53,986 bases of DNA, taken from Paracoccaceae bacterium. Its GTDB lineage: Bacteria > Pseudomonadota > Alphaproteobacteria > Rhodobacterales > Rhodobacteraceae. Location: contig SBGD01000077.1 in the NCBI GenBank assembly GCA_006226775.1, forward strand, positions 1 to 53,986. The letters are read 5' to 3'. The position numbers and the translations under genes were made by a program. The notes beneath the pieces were generated by a model. The model ran no database searches. It worked only from the letters and a program-made list of their open reading frames with translations, and was not told where the DNA came from. Positions 34,374 to 44,700 of the stretch are shown in pieces (position 1 is the stretch's first letter; the number at the start of each line of letters is the position of its first letter).

Positions 34374-34468
34374 GGGGCCTCGCGAGGGTGCGTATCTTGC
34401 CGCGCTATGTAGGCGCAAAGGTCAGGGGGTGCAACCCGTCAGCGGCAGGGCCGCAAAGGGCCGCCGCG

Positions 34469-34864
34469 TCAGGCGTCGACATCGTCCACATCGGCCTGGC
34501 CCGAGAGCCTGCGGCGCACGATCGACCAGCTCAGCCCGATGCCCAGCACGGCGGAAAGGGCCAGGATGCCGAGCCAGGTGTTGAGCGCGGGATTGTCGAG
34601 GTCGAGCACGCCGTAATCGTAGAGCACCCAGAGCAGGGTGCCGACGATGGCGGCGATCAGCACCATGCCGACCGCGCCGATCGAGCGCAGGGTGGCGCGC
34701 AGGTAGACGATCCAGCCGACCAGCAGCAAAAGCCCCAGCAGCAGGGTCAGCGGCAACTGGCTGTCATAGTTGCGCAGCGCCCAGCCGGTGTAGTTGTAGG
34801 CCGTCGGGTTGAACGTCGCGGCGACAAGGACAAGGGCAAAGACCCAGCGAACAAGAAACCCCAT
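34469..34864 (-). CDS. DUF6524 family membrane protein
   Basis: A 131-residue integral membrane protein with four hydrophobic segments (about residues 3-20, 36-53, 63-82 and 96-114) and an acidic tail (QADVDDVDA). FNPTAYNYTGWALRN after the first helix is the conserved signature I associate with DUF6524, whose function is unknown. GGGAG precedes the ATG at good spacing; the longer upstream frame reads through a family C repeat and is not real. It is divergent from purA. Confidence 0.8.
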   Translation of the reverse strand: MGFLVRWVFALVLVAATFNPTAYNYTGWALRNYDSQLPLTLLLGLLLLVGWIVYLRATLRSIGAVGMVLIAAIVGTLLWVLYDYGVLDLDNPALNTWLGILALSAVLGIGLSWSIVRRRLSGQADVDDVDA

Positions 34865-34953
34865 GACACGACTCCCGGTGAATTCGGCCCGAGATTTAGC
34901 GAACTGGCGCATCTTGTCCAGCCGCAGCGGGCGGTTTGTGCCCGGGCGCGGGG

Positions 34954-34996
34954 CCGATTTGTCGACAAATCGGTCAAAATCCATCGATGGATTTTG
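34954..34996. repeat. Family C double palindrome, copy 2 with compensated changes
   Basis: CCGATTTGTCGACAAATCGG (34954-34973) and a 22-bp palindrome (34975-34996) centred on ATCGAT with arms CAAAATCC and GGATTTTG. Compared with copy 1, the arm changes are matched on both sides, so the pairing is kept while the sequence differs. It lies between the divergent DUF6524 and purA genes. Confidence 0.9.
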
Positions 34997-35106
34997 CCCC
35001 CCGCCCGGTGACAGGCCCTGGTGCTGCAATTTCGCGGTTTCACACCCCGGCCCCCCGGGCTATATCAGCGCGGGTTTGACAGCGTGTCTCAGAGAAGGAA
35101 CAGGAC

Positions 35107-36408
35107 ATGGCCAATGTAGTCGTGGTCGGCGCCCAGTGGGGCGACGAGGGGAAAGGCAAGATCGTGGACTGGCTCAGCGAGCGGGCCGACGTGATCGCGC
35201 GCTTTCAGGGCGGCCACAATGCCGGCCATACGCTGGTGGTCGATGGCGAGGTCTACAAGCTGCATGCGCTGCCGTCGGGCGTGGTGCGCGGCGGCAAGCT
35301 CTCGGTGATCGGCAATGGCGTCGTGCTCGACCCCTGGCACCTGGTCAAGGAGATCGAGACCATCCGCCTGCAAGGCGTGATGATCAGCCCCGAGACGCTG
35401 ATGATCGCCGAGAACACGCCGCTGATCCTGCCCTATCACGGCGAGCTGGACCGCGCCCGCGAGGAAGCCGCCTCCAAGGGCACCAAGATCGGCACCACCG
35501 GCCGCGGCATCGGCCCGTGCTACGAGGACAAGGTCGGCCGCCGTGCCATCCGCGTCGCCGATCTGGCCGATGACGCCACGCTGGAGGCCCGCGTCGACCG
35601 CGCGCTTCAGCACCACGACCCGCTGCGCAAGGGGCTGGGGATCGAGGCCATCGACCGCGACGCGCTGATCGCGCAGCTCAAGGAGATCGCGCCGGAGATC
35701 CTGCAATATGCCGGCCCGGTCTGGAAGGTGATGAACGAAAAGCGCAAGGCCGGCAAACGCATCCTCTTCGAGGGCGCCCAGGGCGCGCTGCTGGACATCG
35801 ACTTCGGCACCTATCCCTATGTCACCTCGTCCAACGTGATCGCCGGGCAGGCGGCCACCGGGGTGGGCATCGGGCCGGGCGCCATCGACTACGTGCTGGG
35901 CATCGTGAAAGCCTATACCACCCGCGTCGGCGAAGGCCCGTTCCCCACGGAACTGGACGACGCCGACGGCCAGCGCCTGGGCGAGCGCGGCCATGAATTC
36001 GGCACCACCACCGGGCGCAAGCGCCGCTGCGGCTGGTTCGACGCCGCGCTGGTGCGCCAGACCTGTGCCACCTCGGGCGTCAAGGGCATCTCGCTGACCA
36101 AGCTCGACGTGCTCGACGGTTTCGAGACGCTCAAGATCTGCACCGGCTACGAGCTGGACGGCGAAACGCTGGACTACCTGCCCACCGCCGCCGACCAGCA
36201 GGCGCGCTGCAAGCCGATCTACGAAGAGGTGCCGGGCTGGTCGGATTCGACCGAAGGCGCGCGCTCCTGGAACGACCTGCCGGGCAATGCGGTGAAATAC
36301 GTCCGCCGGATCGAAGAGTTGATCGACTGCCCGGTCGCGCTACTGTCAACCTCGCCAGAGCGCGAAGACACGATCCTGGTGACCGATCCCTTTGTCGACC
36401 GAGGTTGA
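35107..36408 (+). CDS. purA: Adenylosuccinate synthetase PurA
   Basis: A 433-residue GTP-dependent enzyme that joins IMP and aspartate in AMP synthesis. The P-loop GDEGKGK carries catalytic Asp13 and GHNAGHT carries catalytic His41. [17 protein letters not shown], the IMP-binding segment, and [13 protein letters not shown] near residue 300 are canonical. GAGAAGGA precedes the ATG. The DUF2842 gene follows after a single base and its ribosome site overlaps the purA end. Confidence 0.98.
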   Translation: MANVVVVGAQWGDEGKGKIVDWLSERADVIARFQGGHNAGHTLVVDGEVYKLHALPSGVVRGGKLSVIGNGVVLDPWHLVKEIETIRLQGVMISPETLMIAENTPLILPYHGELDRAREEAASKGTKIGTTGRGIGPCYEDKVGRRAIRVADLADDATLEARVDRALQHHDPLRKGLGIEAIDRDALIAQLKEIAPEILQYAGPVWKVMNEKRKAGKRILFEGAQGALLDIDFGTYPYVTSSNVIAGQAATGVGIGPGAIDYVLGIVKAYTTRVGEGPFPTELDDADGQRLGERGHEFGTTTGRKRRCGWFDAALVRQTCATSGVKGISLTKLDVLDGFETLKICTGYELDGETLDYLPTAADQQARCKPIYEEVPGWSDSTEGARSWNDLPGNAVKYVRRIEELIDCPVALLSTSPEREDTILVTDPFVDRG

Positions 36409-36409
36409 A

Positions 36410-36676
36410 ATGGCAGACCCCCAAGGCCCCAGGCCGAGACGCAAGGGCCTGAGCTACAAGGCCCGGCGGCGCTGGTCGCTGGTGATCCTGCTGATCGGCC
36501 TGCCGGCCTATATCGTCGTGGCGGTGAGCGTGGTGAACATGCTCGACCGCCCGTCGTTCCTGGTGGAGCTGCTGATCTATGTGGGCCTGGGCGTCCTCTG
36601 GGCGCTGCCCTTCCGCTTCGTGTTTCGCGGGGTCGGCCAGCCCGACCCCGATGCAAAGGGCGACGGGCGGGGCTGA
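36410..36676 (+). CDS. DUF2842 family membrane protein
   Basis: An 88-residue protein with a basic N-terminus (GPRPRRKGLSYKARRRWS) and two membrane segments (about 24-42 and 50-66), ending with FRFVFRGVGQPDPDAKGD. This is the alphaproteobacterial family DUF2842, of unknown function. The ATG begins one base after the purA TGA, with GAGG inside the end of purA, so it is translationally linked to purA. A frame extension six codons upstream is within purA and is less likely. Confidence 0.85.
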   Translation: MADPQGPRPRRKGLSYKARRRWSLVILLIGLPAYIVVAVSVVNMLDRPSFLVELLIYVGLGVLWALPFRFVFRGVGQPDPDAKGDGRG

Positions 36677-36771
36677 CACCCGGCGACCGATGCGCCCGAG
36701 GCCTGTGACATCGGTCACAAATCCCGCTCGGTCGGGATTGCCGGGAAAATTGCCGCTGGCTAGCTTTCGCC

Positions 36772-37704
36772 ATGGCCTGCGCACCCGACAAGCCCCACGA
36801 GGACAACCCTTTTCTGGGCATTCTTCTGATGCTGGCCTTCTGCGTGCTGGCGCCCATGGGCGATGTCATCGTCAAGCTGCTGGGCGAAACCGTGCCGCTG
36901 ATGGAGATCCTCACCATCCGCTTCGCCATCCAAGCGGTGATCCTCTCGGCGCTGGTGGCCGCCACCGGCCGGCCCTGGCGGATGTCGGCCCGGGTGTTCC
37001 GCCTGACGATCCTGCGGTCCCTGCTGCATATCGCCGGGATCGCCGCGGTCTTTGCCTCGCTGCGCTACCTGCCCATCGCCGAGGCCATCGCGATCGCCTA
37101 TGTCATGCCCTTCCTGATACTGCTGCTGGGCCATTACGTGCTGCAAGAAGAGATCGGCGCGCGCCGTGCCTGGGCCTGCGCGGTGGGCTTTCTCGGCACG
37201 CTGATGGTGGTCCAGCCGACCTTTGCCGATGTCGGCTGGCCCGCCTTGCTGCCGCTGCTGGTGGCGGTGATCTTCGCGCTTTTCATGCTGATCACCCGCC
37301 AGATCGCCCGCGAGACCGATCCGGTCAGCCTGCAGGCGGTCAATGGCGTGATCGCGACGGTGCTGCTGGTGCCCGCCTCGCTGCTCCTGCATGCGCATGA
37401 AGTGCCGCATTCGCATTACGTCGGCCTGGATGCGCGCGAGATCGTGCTGCTGGCCGCCATCGGCCTGACCGGCACCCTGGCGCATCTGCTGATGACCTGG
37501 TCGCTGCGCTTTGCGCCCTCGGCCACCCTGGCGCCGATGCAATACCTCGAGATCCCGGTGGCCACGCTCTATGGCTGGCTGGTCTTCTCGGACCTGCCCA
37601 ACGGGATGGCCGCGCTCGGCATCTGCATCACCATTGCCGCCGGGCTCTATATCGTCATGCGCGAGCGATCCATGGCGCGCATGCCACCGATAGAACAGCC
37701 CTGA
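36772..37704 (+). CDS. DMT family transporter (EamA domain)
   Basis: A 310-residue inner-membrane protein with ten predicted helices in two EamA repeats. RFAIQAVILSALVAA, LRYLPIAEAIAIAYVMPFL and, in the second half, LRFAPSATLAPMQYLEIPVATLYGWLVFSDLP are typical of the drug/metabolite transporter superfamily. Substrate unknown. The last 50 bases overlap the convergent thiN gene. An earlier family extension is unlikely because the upstream stop is close. Confidence 0.92.
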   Translation: MACAPDKPHEDNPFLGILLMLAFCVLAPMGDVIVKLLGETVPLMEILTIRFAIQAVILSALVAATGRPWRMSARVFRLTILRSLLHIAGIAAVFASLRYLPIAEAIAIAYVMPFLILLLGHYVLQEEIGARRAWACAVGFLGTLMVVQPTFADVGWPALLPLLVAVIFALFMLITRQIARETDPVSLQAVNGVIATVLLVPASLLLHAHEVPHSHYVGLDAREIVLLAAIGLTGTLAHLLMTWSLRFAPSATLAPMQYLEIPVATLYGWLVFSDLPNGMAALGICITIAAGLYIVMRERSMARMPPIEQP

Positions 37705-38347
37705 CCGCCGCCTCCAGCGCCGCGCGCGGCAGGATCACCAGCATTCCCGGCCCGTCCATGGCAAGCCTGACCTCGGCCTCCACCGCTTCGTTCGAGGTGC
37801 CGACCCGCCCCCCCGGCACAAACGCCAGCCCGTCGATCGGCCAGCGCAACCCCGTGCTCTGCCCGGTTACCGGCCGCATCGGAAACAGCGAGACCCGCAT
37901 CCCCGGCGCCAGCGTCAGCGCCAGCGCGCGCGGGCAGTGAAATACCACGTCCTCGCGCCCGATCAGGATGCAGCGCACATCGGGCCGCGCCACCAGCCGG
38001 TTGAACACCGAGAGCTGGTGATCGACCCTCGCCCCCAGGAACCCCAGCCCGAGGATCAGCGGCGCCGAGATATGGCGCAGGCATTTGTCGAAATCGGTGC
38101 TGTCCTGCTCTTCGATACGGTGCAGCACCCCCCGGGGCAGCGCCGCGCGCACCGCATCGGGCAGCGAGTCGAGATCGCCGATCACCGCCTCGGGCATCAC
38201 CCCGTGGCGCAGAAGCACCGCCGCCCCGCCATCGGCGGCCACGGCGCGTTTGGCCCAGGTCCGGGCAACAATCAGGTCGGCGTGGCGGAACTCTCCGCCG
38301 CCGGCCAACAATATCGGGTCCGAGGCGGAAACAATGGGGTCATTCAT
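37655..38347 (-). CDS. thiN: Thiamine diphosphokinase
   Basis: A 230-residue enzyme that transfers pyrophosphate from ATP to thiamine. The motifs are AADGGAAVLLRHGVMPEAVIGDLDS in the N-terminal half, QDSTDFDKCLRH, the metal/substrate site, and GFLGARVDHQLSVFNRL. The C-terminal beta domain contains VSLFPM and GLRWPIDGL. The start codon is the ATG read from CAT at 38345-38347. The gene end overlaps the convergent DMT transporter by 50 bases. A transport link to thiamine is possible but not shown by the sequence. Confidence 0.93.
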   Translation of the reverse strand: MNDPIVSASDPILLAGGGEFRHADLIVARTWAKRAVAADGGAAVLLRHGVMPEAVIGDLDSLPDAVRAALPRGVLHRIEEQDSTDFDKCLRHISAPLILGLGFLGARVDHQLSVFNRLVARPDVRCILIGREDVVFHCPRALALTLAPGMRVSLFPMRPVTGQSTGLRWPIDGLAFVPGGRVGTSNEAVEAEVRLAMDGPGMLVILPRAALEAAVRAVLSVACAPWIARA

Positions 38348-38485
38348 GACTTTTTAGCCGTATTCTGGGATCAAGGTCACAATCAAGCCATGAAATGATA
38401 CGCTGGTTTGCACAGATTCGGGCCGGTTTGGCCGGGACCATCATGATAAACAGAACCTTGCAGGTATTTGGAAGGCGAGCATCCG

Positions 38486-41071
38486 ATGGTACAGACAAAT
38501 AAAATCCTGACCGTCTCATACGGCACATTCTCATGTACGCTGGAGGGCTTTGACGAGTCCTTCGAGACGATGAAGGCGATTGCGGAGTACTTCCGCGATC
38601 TTGCGGCAGACGACCGGTACTTCGGGGCCGAACCTCCGACCCCGGATGTCGAGATGCTGGCGCGGATCGCGGAAAAGGAAATCTCCCGCCGGGTGGAAGC
38701 GCGGTTCGAGAACGATGGCATCGTCCTCCGACCCTCGCTTGCCGCCGCGACCGATGCCGATATTGCCGATGAACCCGGGGCAGGGGCCGAGACCGCGGAG
38801 CGCAGCCTGGCACCCTCCGACACGAGCGGTGAGCCGACGCCCGCCGAAGCCCGGGACACCGAGTCTCGGGACGCGGAGTCCCAGGACACCGAGGATCAGG
38901 ACGCCGAAGCGCAGGACGCCGAACTCGAGACGGCCTCCGAGGCGCTATCCGACATGGGGATCGATGCGACAGAGGACGCCGCAGAGGCTGACAACGTCGC
39001 AGAGGCTGACGTGGCCGCCGATACCCCGGAAGATGTGGCGCAAGAGGACACCGGGGCCGAAGAGATCTCCGACCCGCTGGCCGCCGCCCGGGACGAGATG
39101 CCCGCCGACACCGCCGAGCAGGCGCAGGACGACACCCCCGCCGCCGCTCCGGTGCAGGTCTATGCCCCCGGCGAAGACCCCGTCATCAAGGCGGCCTCGC
39201 CCGGCAAGGTGCCGGAATCCATCGCCGAGAAACTGGCGCGCATCCGCGCCGTCGTCTCCTCGGCCGCCACCGCACCCAAGGCCGGCCCGCAGGACGTGCC
39301 GGAGCAGCCGGTGGAAGAGGCCGTTGTCGCGGCCCCGGCAGAGCAGACCGTCGCCGAGGACACCTCCGACGACGCCCTTGTCGGCTCCATCATGTCGACC
39401 CTGGCCTCCGGCGCCGCCGAGGACACCCTGGCACCCGCCGAGGCGCCGCTCGTCGTCGCCACCGACAGCCCCGAGGTGGAAACCGCGCTGGCCGACATGG
39501 CCCAGGGCTACACCGTGCAACAGGTCGAAACCCCGGTGATCGACCGGGTGGCCGAGTCCATCGCCTCGGCGATCTCGGAAGAGGACGCCGCAGAATTCGC
39601 CGAGGCGCAGCCCGCCGACACCGCCGAGGACATGGCGCAGGACCGGCACTCCGACCGGGTCTTTACCGACGATTTCGCGGACATGGCCGGGGCGGGCGAT
39701 CTCGACGAGGCGACCCGCGGCTTCAACCTGAGCGCCGACCTCACCGAAGACCGGGTTGAAGACGAACTGATCGAAGAAGATCTGATCGAAGACCTGGCCG
39801 AAGAAGACCGGGCCGAAGACGACCGGGCCGAAGAAGTTGCCGAAGAGGCCGACCTGGACGACCGGACCGAGGCTGCCGAGGCCGCCGAAGAGACCCCGGA
39901 GACCCTGTCGGACGATCAGGGCGAGATGGCGGATGCCGCAGAACTGATGGATGCGCCGGAGCAGACCGAGACCCCGGTCGAAACCTCCGATCCTGCTGAC
40001 AGCCCCGAGGCCGCCGAACGCACCGATGCGGATAACGACGCGCCGCAGGCCGAGGACGGCCCCATCGCGCCGCGCCGGGTGGCCCCGCGCCGGGCGGTTC
40101 GCGTCGTCAAGGTCAAGCGCCGCGCGGCGCAGGTCGACGCACCGGCCGCGCCGCTCATGGCCGACACCGGCGACTCGACCCTCGCGCCCGAGGACGAAGC
40201 CGATCTGATGCGCGAACTGGCCGAACTGGAAGCCGATTTCACCCCGGCCGAGCAGGCCGCAGAGACCGCCGAGGCAGAGGCCACCCCCGAGGCGCCCCTG
40301 ACCGAAGAGACGGCGCAGGACATCTCGGACGTGGTCGACGATACCGCCCGCACCATCCGCGCCATGGCCCGCCGCGACCGCCGCGACAGCTTTGCCGAGG
40401 ATGAAGGCGACGTCAGCCGCCTGCTGGCCGAGACCGACGAGCAGTTGCAGGAACCCGAGGGCCGCTCGCGCCGCAATGCGATTGCCCACCTGCGCGCCGC
40501 CGTCGCCGCCACTCGCGCCGACCGCGGCAGCGATGCCCGGCCCGCCGGATCGCAGGACCGCGGCGAAGCCTATCGCGAGGACCTGGCCCAGGCCGTGCGC
40601 CCGCGCCGCAGCACCGTCGAGACACCGCAGGAACGCCCGCGCATCGCGCCGCTGAAACTGGTGGCCGAACAGCGCGTCGACCTGCCCGAGGACGCGGCCG
40701 AGGCGCCGAGCGCCGAAACCGCGGCCCAGGCCGTGCGCCCGCGCCGGGTGTCGATGCCGGTCGATCGCGACGAGGGCCCCGAGGCCGGCGGCTTTGCCGC
40801 TTTCGCCGAGGAAGTGGGCGCCAGCCGCCTGCCGGAACTGCTGGAGGCCGCCGCCGCCTACATGTCCTTCGTCGAAGGCCGGGACCAGTTCTCGCGCCCG
40901 CAACTGATGACCAAGGTGCGCCAGATCGAGCGTGGCGACAGCAGCCGCGAAGACCGGTTGCGCAGCTTCGGCCAGCTTCTGCGTGACGGCAAGATCGAGA
41001 AGGTCCAGGGCGGCCGCTTCACCGCCTCCGACTCGATCCGCTTCCGCCCCGACGACCGCGCCGTGGGCTGA
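38486..41071 (+). CDS. Large acidic disordered protein with conserved-looking ends
   Basis: An 861-residue protein. The first 75 residues (MVQTNKILTVSYGTFSCTLE, then FETMKAIAEYFRDLAADDRYF and FGAEPPTPD) form a compact globular-looking domain. I have seen this start in Rhodobacterales proteins of unknown function. Residues about 90-770 are extremely rich in Ala, Glu, Asp and Pro, with many imperfect AEE/DRAED repeats, and are almost certainly disordered. The last ~80 residues (QLMTKVRQIERGDSSREDRL to GKIEKVQGGRFTASDSIRF) look like a winged helix. A terminator follows. Start set at 38486; six codons upstream is a weaker ATG. Confidence 0.85.
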   Translation: MVQTNKILTVSYGTFSCTLEGFDESFETMKAIAEYFRDLAADDRYFGAEPPTPDVEMLARIAEKEISRRVEARFENDGIVLRPSLAAATDADIADEPGAGAETAERSLAPSDTSGEPTPAEARDTESRDAESQDTEDQDAEAQDAELETASEALSDMGIDATEDAAEADNVAEADVAADTPEDVAQEDTGAEEISDPLAAARDEMPADTAEQAQDDTPAAAPVQVYAPGEDPVIKAASPGKVPESIAEKLARIRAVVSSAATAPKAGPQDVPEQPVEEAVVAAPAEQTVAEDTSDDALVGSIMSTLASGAAEDTLAPAEAPLVVATDSPEVETALADMAQGYTVQQVETPVIDRVAESIASAISEEDAAEFAEAQPADTAEDMAQDRHSDRVFTDDFADMAGAGDLDEATRGFNLSADLTEDRVEDELIEEDLIEDLAEEDRAEDDRAEEVAEEADLDDRTEAAEAAEETPETLSDDQGEMADAAELMDAPEQTETPVETSDPADSPEAAERTDADNDAPQAEDGPIAPRRVAPRRAVRVVKVKRRAAQVDAPAAPLMADTGDSTLAPEDEADLMRELAELEADFTPAEQAAETAEAEATPEAPLTEETAQDISDVVDDTARTIRAMARRDRRDSFAEDEGDVSRLLAETDEQLQEPEGRSRRNAIAHLRAAVAATRADRGSDARPAGSQDRGEAYREDLAQAVRPRRSTVETPQERPRIAPLKLVAEQRVDLPEDAAEAPSAETAAQAVRPRRVSMPVDRDEGPEAGGFAAFAEEVGASRLPELLEAAAAYMSFVEGRDQFSRPQLMTKVRQIERGDSSREDRLRSFGQLLRDGKIEKVQGGRFTASDSIRFRPDDRAVG

Positions 41072-41092
41072 AACGTCAGATTTCCCTCAACT

Positions 41093-41122
41093 GGGCCGGG
41101 GCCATGCTCCGGCCCTTTTTCC
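41093..41122 (+). terminator. Rho-independent terminator of the 861-residue protein gene
   Basis: GGGCCGG (41093-41099), a 9-base loop and CCGGCCC (41109-41115) are followed by TTTTT. Confidence 0.88.
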
Positions 41123-41153
41123 TTGCGGGCCGGCCATGGCACCTGGCGGGCCG

Positions 41154-41178
41154 AGAGGTCCCGGATCAGGTCCGGGAC
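41154..41178. repeat. Family A single arm
   Basis: GAGGTCCCGGATCAGGTCCG followed by GGAC, one arm of the family A palindrome without a partner nearby. It lies between convergent genes. Confidence 0.7.
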
Positions 41179-41260
41179 AGGGTGGGGCACAAGGGCCGCC
41201 GGGCGAACCACATGCCACCCGCAGGGTGCGCGATGTCACGCATCGCCCCTCGAGCCCCGC

Positions 41261-41632
41261 TCACACATGCTGATCCACCAGGATCGGATTGCCATCGGGA
41301 TCGACCACCACGAAACTCGCCGGCCCCGCGCTCTCGGGATCGGCCTCCTGGTCGAACGTCACCCCGGCCGCCTTCAGCCGCGCCTGCAACTCGCGGATGT
41401 CGGTAAAGCCGTCGACCTCCTGCGCGTCTTGATCCCAGCCGGGATTGAAGGTCAGGATATTGCGGTCGAACATGCCCTGGAACAGCCCGATCAGCGTGTC
41501 CCGGTTCTTCATGATCAGATAGCCATGCCCGGCCTCGCCGGCAAAGACCGCAAAGCCCAGCTTCTCGTAGAACGCGCGCGAGGCGGCGAGGTCGCGGACC
41601 GCGAGGCTGATCGAAAAGGCACCCAGTTGCAT
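41261..41632 (-). CDS. VOC family protein (glyoxalase/bleomycin-resistance fold)
   Basis: A 123-residue single VOC module pair. MQLGAFSISLAVRDLAASRAFYEKLGF starts the first beta-alpha-beta-beta-beta unit, and VTFDQEADPESAGPASFVVVDPDGNPILVDQHV ends the second. The family ranges from dioxygenases to antibiotic-binding proteins; the substrate here is unknown. Metal ligands are not obvious. It is transcribed alone and is convergent with the disordered-protein gene. Confidence 0.92.
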   Translation of the reverse strand: MQLGAFSISLAVRDLAASRAFYEKLGFAVFAGEAGHGYLIMKNRDTLIGLFQGMFDRNILTFNPGWDQDAQEVDGFTDIRELQARLKAAGVTFDQEADPESAGPASFVVVDPDGNPILVDQHV

Positions 41633-41751
41633 GTGATCTCTCCCGTTTTTCCAGGGCCCGAGCCTATGCCGGCCGCCCGGGCCCGGGCAAGTCTCGTCAC
41701 CTGACAGCGGATTTCATTTGCCCGCGGGGCCGGGCGCGATACCCTTGCGTC

Positions 41752-44700
41752 ATGCGTGTTCTTGTCTTGATTCTGCTGGCCTTTCTGCCCGGTGCCCTGG
41801 TCGCCGAGACCCGGGCCGCGCTGATCCTTGCCGCCGAGCGCTACGAGGCGCTGCGCCCGCTGGCCAATCCGGTGAACGATGCCCGCGCGGTCGAGGCGCG
41901 GCTGCTGGACCTCGGATTCGAGGTCTATATCGAGACCAACCGCGACCTGCGCCGGATGCGCCGCGCGCTGGAGGATTTCCTCTACGATGCCGAGGGCGCC
42001 GATGTGGCGCTGATCTATTTCGCCGGCCACGGGATGGAGGTGGCGGGCCAGAACCTGCTGCTGCCGGTCGATGCCCCCGCCGGATCGGTGGAGGATCTGA
42101 CCCGCGGCGCGCTGCCGCTCGACGAGGTGGCCGAGACCCTGCAACAGGTGGCGCCGGTGGGCCTGCTGATCGTCGATGCCTGCCGCTCGGATCCTTTCGG
42201 CACCGAGGGGCGCGGCGCCATGGCGCTGGGCGCGCGTCCCGAGATCAAGCCGGGGCTGGCGCGCATGGGCCGGGCCGACCGGCTGCTCTATGCCTTTTCC
42301 GCCGCGCCGGGGCAGGCGGCGCTGGACGGCGAGGGCGAGAATTCGCCCTTCACCGAGGCGCTGACCCGCCATCTCGCCACCCCGGGCCTCGAGATCCGCC
42401 AGGTGCTGACGCTGGTGCAGCAGGATGTCTACGACCGCACCCGCGGGCGGCAATTGCCCTACGTGGAAAGTGGCTTGCCCTCGCTGGTCTTTGCCGGCGG
42501 CCAGTCGGCGCTGCCCGAGCGCGAGGTGCTCTTGCTGTCGATGGCCGGGCTGCAACCGGCCCATCGCGGGCTGATCGAGCGCATTGCCGCCGAGCACGAC
42601 ATGCCGCTGGCGCCGCTTTTCGGCGCCTTTCTCTCGGCCGACCTGGCCGCGCGCACGCTGGAGGAACAGACCTCGGAGCTGACCTCTGCCGCCCAGGCCT
42701 TTGACGCGCTGCGCCGCGACATGGCGACGCTGTCCTCGGACGACCCGCGGGTCAACGCCCTGCGCGCCGAGGCCGATGCGCAACTGGCGCTGGGCGCCTT
42801 CACCACCGCGCGCGCCCGGCTGACCGAGGCGGCGGGGATCGACCGGGCCTCGCGCGATACGCTGAAGGAAAACTACCTGTCGCGCACGCTGTCGGAGGCC
42901 GAGACCCATTTCATCAATGGCCAGGCCGCCGAGGCCGACCTGCGCCGCGCCCTGGCGGTCGAGGATTACCACAAGGCCGCGCGGCTCTTTGCCGAGGCCC
43001 GGGCGCTGTCCGGTGCGGTGCCCGAGAAGCTGCTCTATGTCCATGAGCGGCTGGGCAACGTGCTGGTGGTCGAGGGCAATCTTTCGGCGGCCCGGGCCGC
43101 CTATTCCGAGGGGTTCGCCGCCGCCGAAGCCTATCTTGCCGCCGCGCCGGAGGACCGCGCCCGCCAGCGCATCCTCTGGGTCGCGCAGGACAAGCTGGGC
43201 AATGTGGCGCGCACCATGGGCGATCTGGGCACCGCGCAGAAGGCCTATGCTGCCGGGTTGCAGATGATCGAGACCATGGCCGAGGCCGACCCCGAGGACA
43301 TCCAGGCGCAAAGCGACCTCGCCACCAACCTCGAACGCATCGGCGACATGGCGCAGGACACCGGCGATCTGGCCACGGCCCGCGCCGCCTATCTCCGCTC
43401 GCTCGAGATCAGCGAGCGGCTGGTGGCGTTGCGCCCGGACGACACGCTCTGGCGGCGCAACCTTGCGCTGGCCTACCGGCGGCAGGCGGATATCGCGGTG
43501 GCGCTGGGCGATCTCTCGGCGGCGCGGGCCGATTACGACCGCGCCCGGGTGATCGTGGCGGCGCTGGCCGAGGGCGCGCCGGAGGTGCTGGAATGGCAGC
43601 GCGACATCTCGATCCTCGACACCAAGCTGGGGGATCTGGCGCGCAAGCAGGGCGATCTCACCGATGCCCAGGCGTCCTATGCCGCCGCGCTCGACATTGC
43701 CGACGATCTGGCGGTGCACGACCCCGGCAATACCGAGTGGCAGCGCGACCTGTCGATCAGCTATGAACGGCTGGGCGACGTGCAGCGCGATGTCGGCGAC
43801 CTGGCCAGCGCGCAAAGCGCCTATGACGCTGCGCTGGCCATCCGCCAGGAATTGACGGCGCGCGACCCGGCCAATACCCAATGGCAGCGCGACCTGTCGC
43901 TGGTGCATACCAAGCGCGGCGACATCGCCCTGGCCCGCGGCGATCCCGCCGCCGCCACGCGGGCCTACCGCGCCGTGCTGGAGATCGCCGAGGCGCTGGC
44001 CGCGCGCGACCCCGAGAACCGCACCTGGCAGCGCGATCTCGAGGTTGCGCTGAACCGGCTGGGCGATGCCGCCTTTGCCGCCAACGATCCCGAGGCCGCG
44101 CGCGAGGCCTATGAGGCCGGGCAGGCCATCGCCCTGGCCCTGGCCGCGCGCGACCCCGAGAACACGCTCTGGCGCCGCGACGTCTCGGTCAGTGGCAACC
44201 GGCTGGGCGATGCGCTCTGGGCGCTGGGCGACACCGGGGCGGCGGCGCAGGCCTATCGCAGCGCGCTGTACAACATGGCGCTGCTGGCCGCGCGCGATCC
44301 GAACAACGCCGAATGGCAGCGCGACCTGACGATCAGCTATGACCGGCTGGGCGACGTGGCGCTGGCGGCGGGCGATCTCGACGGCGCGCGCGCCGAATAC
44401 AGCGCCGCCCGCGACATCCGCCGCGCCCTGACCGCGCGCGACGGCGCCAATACCCAGTGGCAGCGCGACCTTGCGATCAGCCACACCAAGCTGGGCGCCC
44501 TGGCCTTCGCATCCGGCGACACTGCCGCGGCGCGCGAGGCGCTTGGCGACAGCCTTGCCCTGCGCCGGAGCCTTGCGGTGCAGGATCCGACCAACGGCCA
44601 ATGGCAGATCGACCTGGCGGTCACGCTGTTCGACCTGTCGCGCACCGGCGACGCGCCGCGTGACAGGCTGACCGAGATCCTGGGCATCCTGCGCAGGCTC

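Noticed and set aside
38945-40903. A glycine-rich 652-codon frame antisense to the 861-residue protein
   Set aside because: Its composition is the mirror of the Ala/Glu-rich sense frame, and it has no start signal or domain.
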